A DNA stretch of 64,000 nucleotides from Agrococcus sediminis (GTDB lineage Bacteria; Actinomycetota; Actinomycetes; Actinomycetales; Microbacteriaceae). The stretch lies in contig NZ_VOIR01000013.1 of NCBI RefSeq assembly GCF_007923295.1, positions 186,001-250,000 of the forward strand, read 5' to 3'. Below, one piece after another: positions 63,568 to 64,000 of this stretch (the first letter of the stretch is position 1; the number at the start of each line of letters is the position of its first letter). Both the position numbers and the translations under genes were made by a program. The notes beneath the pieces are model-generated. The model did no database searches, was not told the DNA's origin, and saw nothing but the letters and a program-made list of their open reading frames with translations.

Positions 63568-64000
63568 ATGCCCATCCCCGCGCTCTCGATCATCGCCCGC
63601 CCCGAAGACGCCACCGCCGAGCTCACCGTGCACGGCGTCACCGCCGGCGACGAGCCCGCCGCCCAGGGCTTCGACCCCGAGCTGCTCTCGGGCCTGGGCA
63701 TCACCGGCAAGCGGGAGCAGGTGACCCGAGCCGTCGTCGACGGCCGTGCCGTCGCCTTCGTCGGCCTCGGCGACGACCTCTCGTCGGCACGGCTGCGCGA
63801 GGTCGCCGGCGCCGCGGTGCGCGCGCTCCGCGACGTGCCGTCGCTCGCGCTCGCGCTCCCGGTGACGACGACCGACGACGTGCTCGCGGTGCTCGAGGGC
63901 GCGGCGCTCGGCGCGTACCGCTACACCGGGCTGAAGCGCGACCAGCGGCCCGGCGTGCTCGAGATCGCCGTGGTCGCCGGCGAGGCCGAGGTGACCGAGA
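63568..64000 (+). CDS. pepA: Leucyl aminopeptidase, N-terminal part only
   Basis: M17-family metallopeptidase that removes N-terminal residues from peptides. Only about 144 codons are in the window (MPIPALSIIARPEDATAELTV onward), covering most of the non-catalytic N-terminal domain (VAFVGLGDDLSSARLREVAGAAVRAL, GAALGAYRYTGLK). The metal-binding catalytic domain lies beyond base 64000. Assignment rests on this N-domain and on pepA-PAC2-sigA being neighbours in Microbacteriaceae. Confidence 0.85.
   Translation, partial: MPIPALSIIARPEDATAELTVHGVTAGDEPAAQGFDPELLSGLGITGKREQVTRAVVDGRAVAFVGLGDDLSSARLREVAGAAVRALRDVPSLALALPVTTTDDVLAVLEGAALGAYRYTGLKRDQRPGVLEIAVVAGEAEVTE

Overview
The window is chromosomal DNA of a very GC-rich actinobacterium, most likely a Microbacteriaceae (Agrococcus-like is a low-confidence guess). 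The evidence is strong G/C bias at third codon positions, frequent GTG and TTG starts, and lineage-marker genes: SepH, DUF4193, DUF3093, DUF3710, DUF3159, DUF3000, DUF7455 and a sigA with a Lys/Ala-rich N-terminus. I see no insertion sequence, prophage, CRISPR array, rRNA operon or plasmid gene. The only transcription factor gene is sigA. No stretch longer than about 300 bases lacks a gene, and many neighbours overlap by ATGA, GTGA or TGATG.

Bases 1-22000 hold a conserved block mostly on the minus strand: alaS (cut by the window edge), rpsD, rarA, a cyclophilin and a DUF349 protein (both plus), rel, secF-secD-yajC, ruvB-ruvA, ruvC, yebC, pdxT-pdxS with a DMT transporter, a HIT protein and thrS. 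A 59-residue membrane protein gene on the plus strand splits ruvC from ruvAB. Bases 22069-22637 carry four tRNA genes: Val(GAC), Cys and Gly on the minus strand and Val(CAC) on the plus strand.

Bases 22659-31903 are mixed housekeeping and accessory genes: a cysteine-rich copper-binding protein, an SDR lacking its catalytic Tyr/Lys, amt, nhaA, zapE, a rhodanese with a SufE protein, an alpha/beta hydrolase, DUF3000 and RNase D. Bases 31980-43911 hold a two-gene beta-oxidation operon (thiolase and FadB-like enzyme), a methyltransferase, nnrD with a coupled unknown gene, dxs and acnA. Bases 43168-47300 hold the DUF3159-DUF3710-dut, DUF3093, DUF4193 and sepH module. Bases 47440-50931 look like an accessory uptake and oxidation cassette: an MHS-type transporter, a beta-hydroxyacid dehydrogenase and a zinc alcohol dehydrogenase. 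Then come a phosphatase-superfamily enzyme, topoisomerase IV (parC and parE, convergent), DUF7455, a cystine-type amino-acid ABC transporter, sigA, an MFS carrier, a PAC2 protein and the start of a leucyl aminopeptidase.

The most notable signals are regulatory. Many genes have a TAnnnT box exactly 6 nt before the start codon, as expected for leaderless mRNAs, and two divergent pairs have overlapping -10 boxes. A perfect 22-bp palindrome lies upstream of acnA. A GlnR-like half-site array lies between amt and nhaA. A long structured inverted repeat separates parC and parE.
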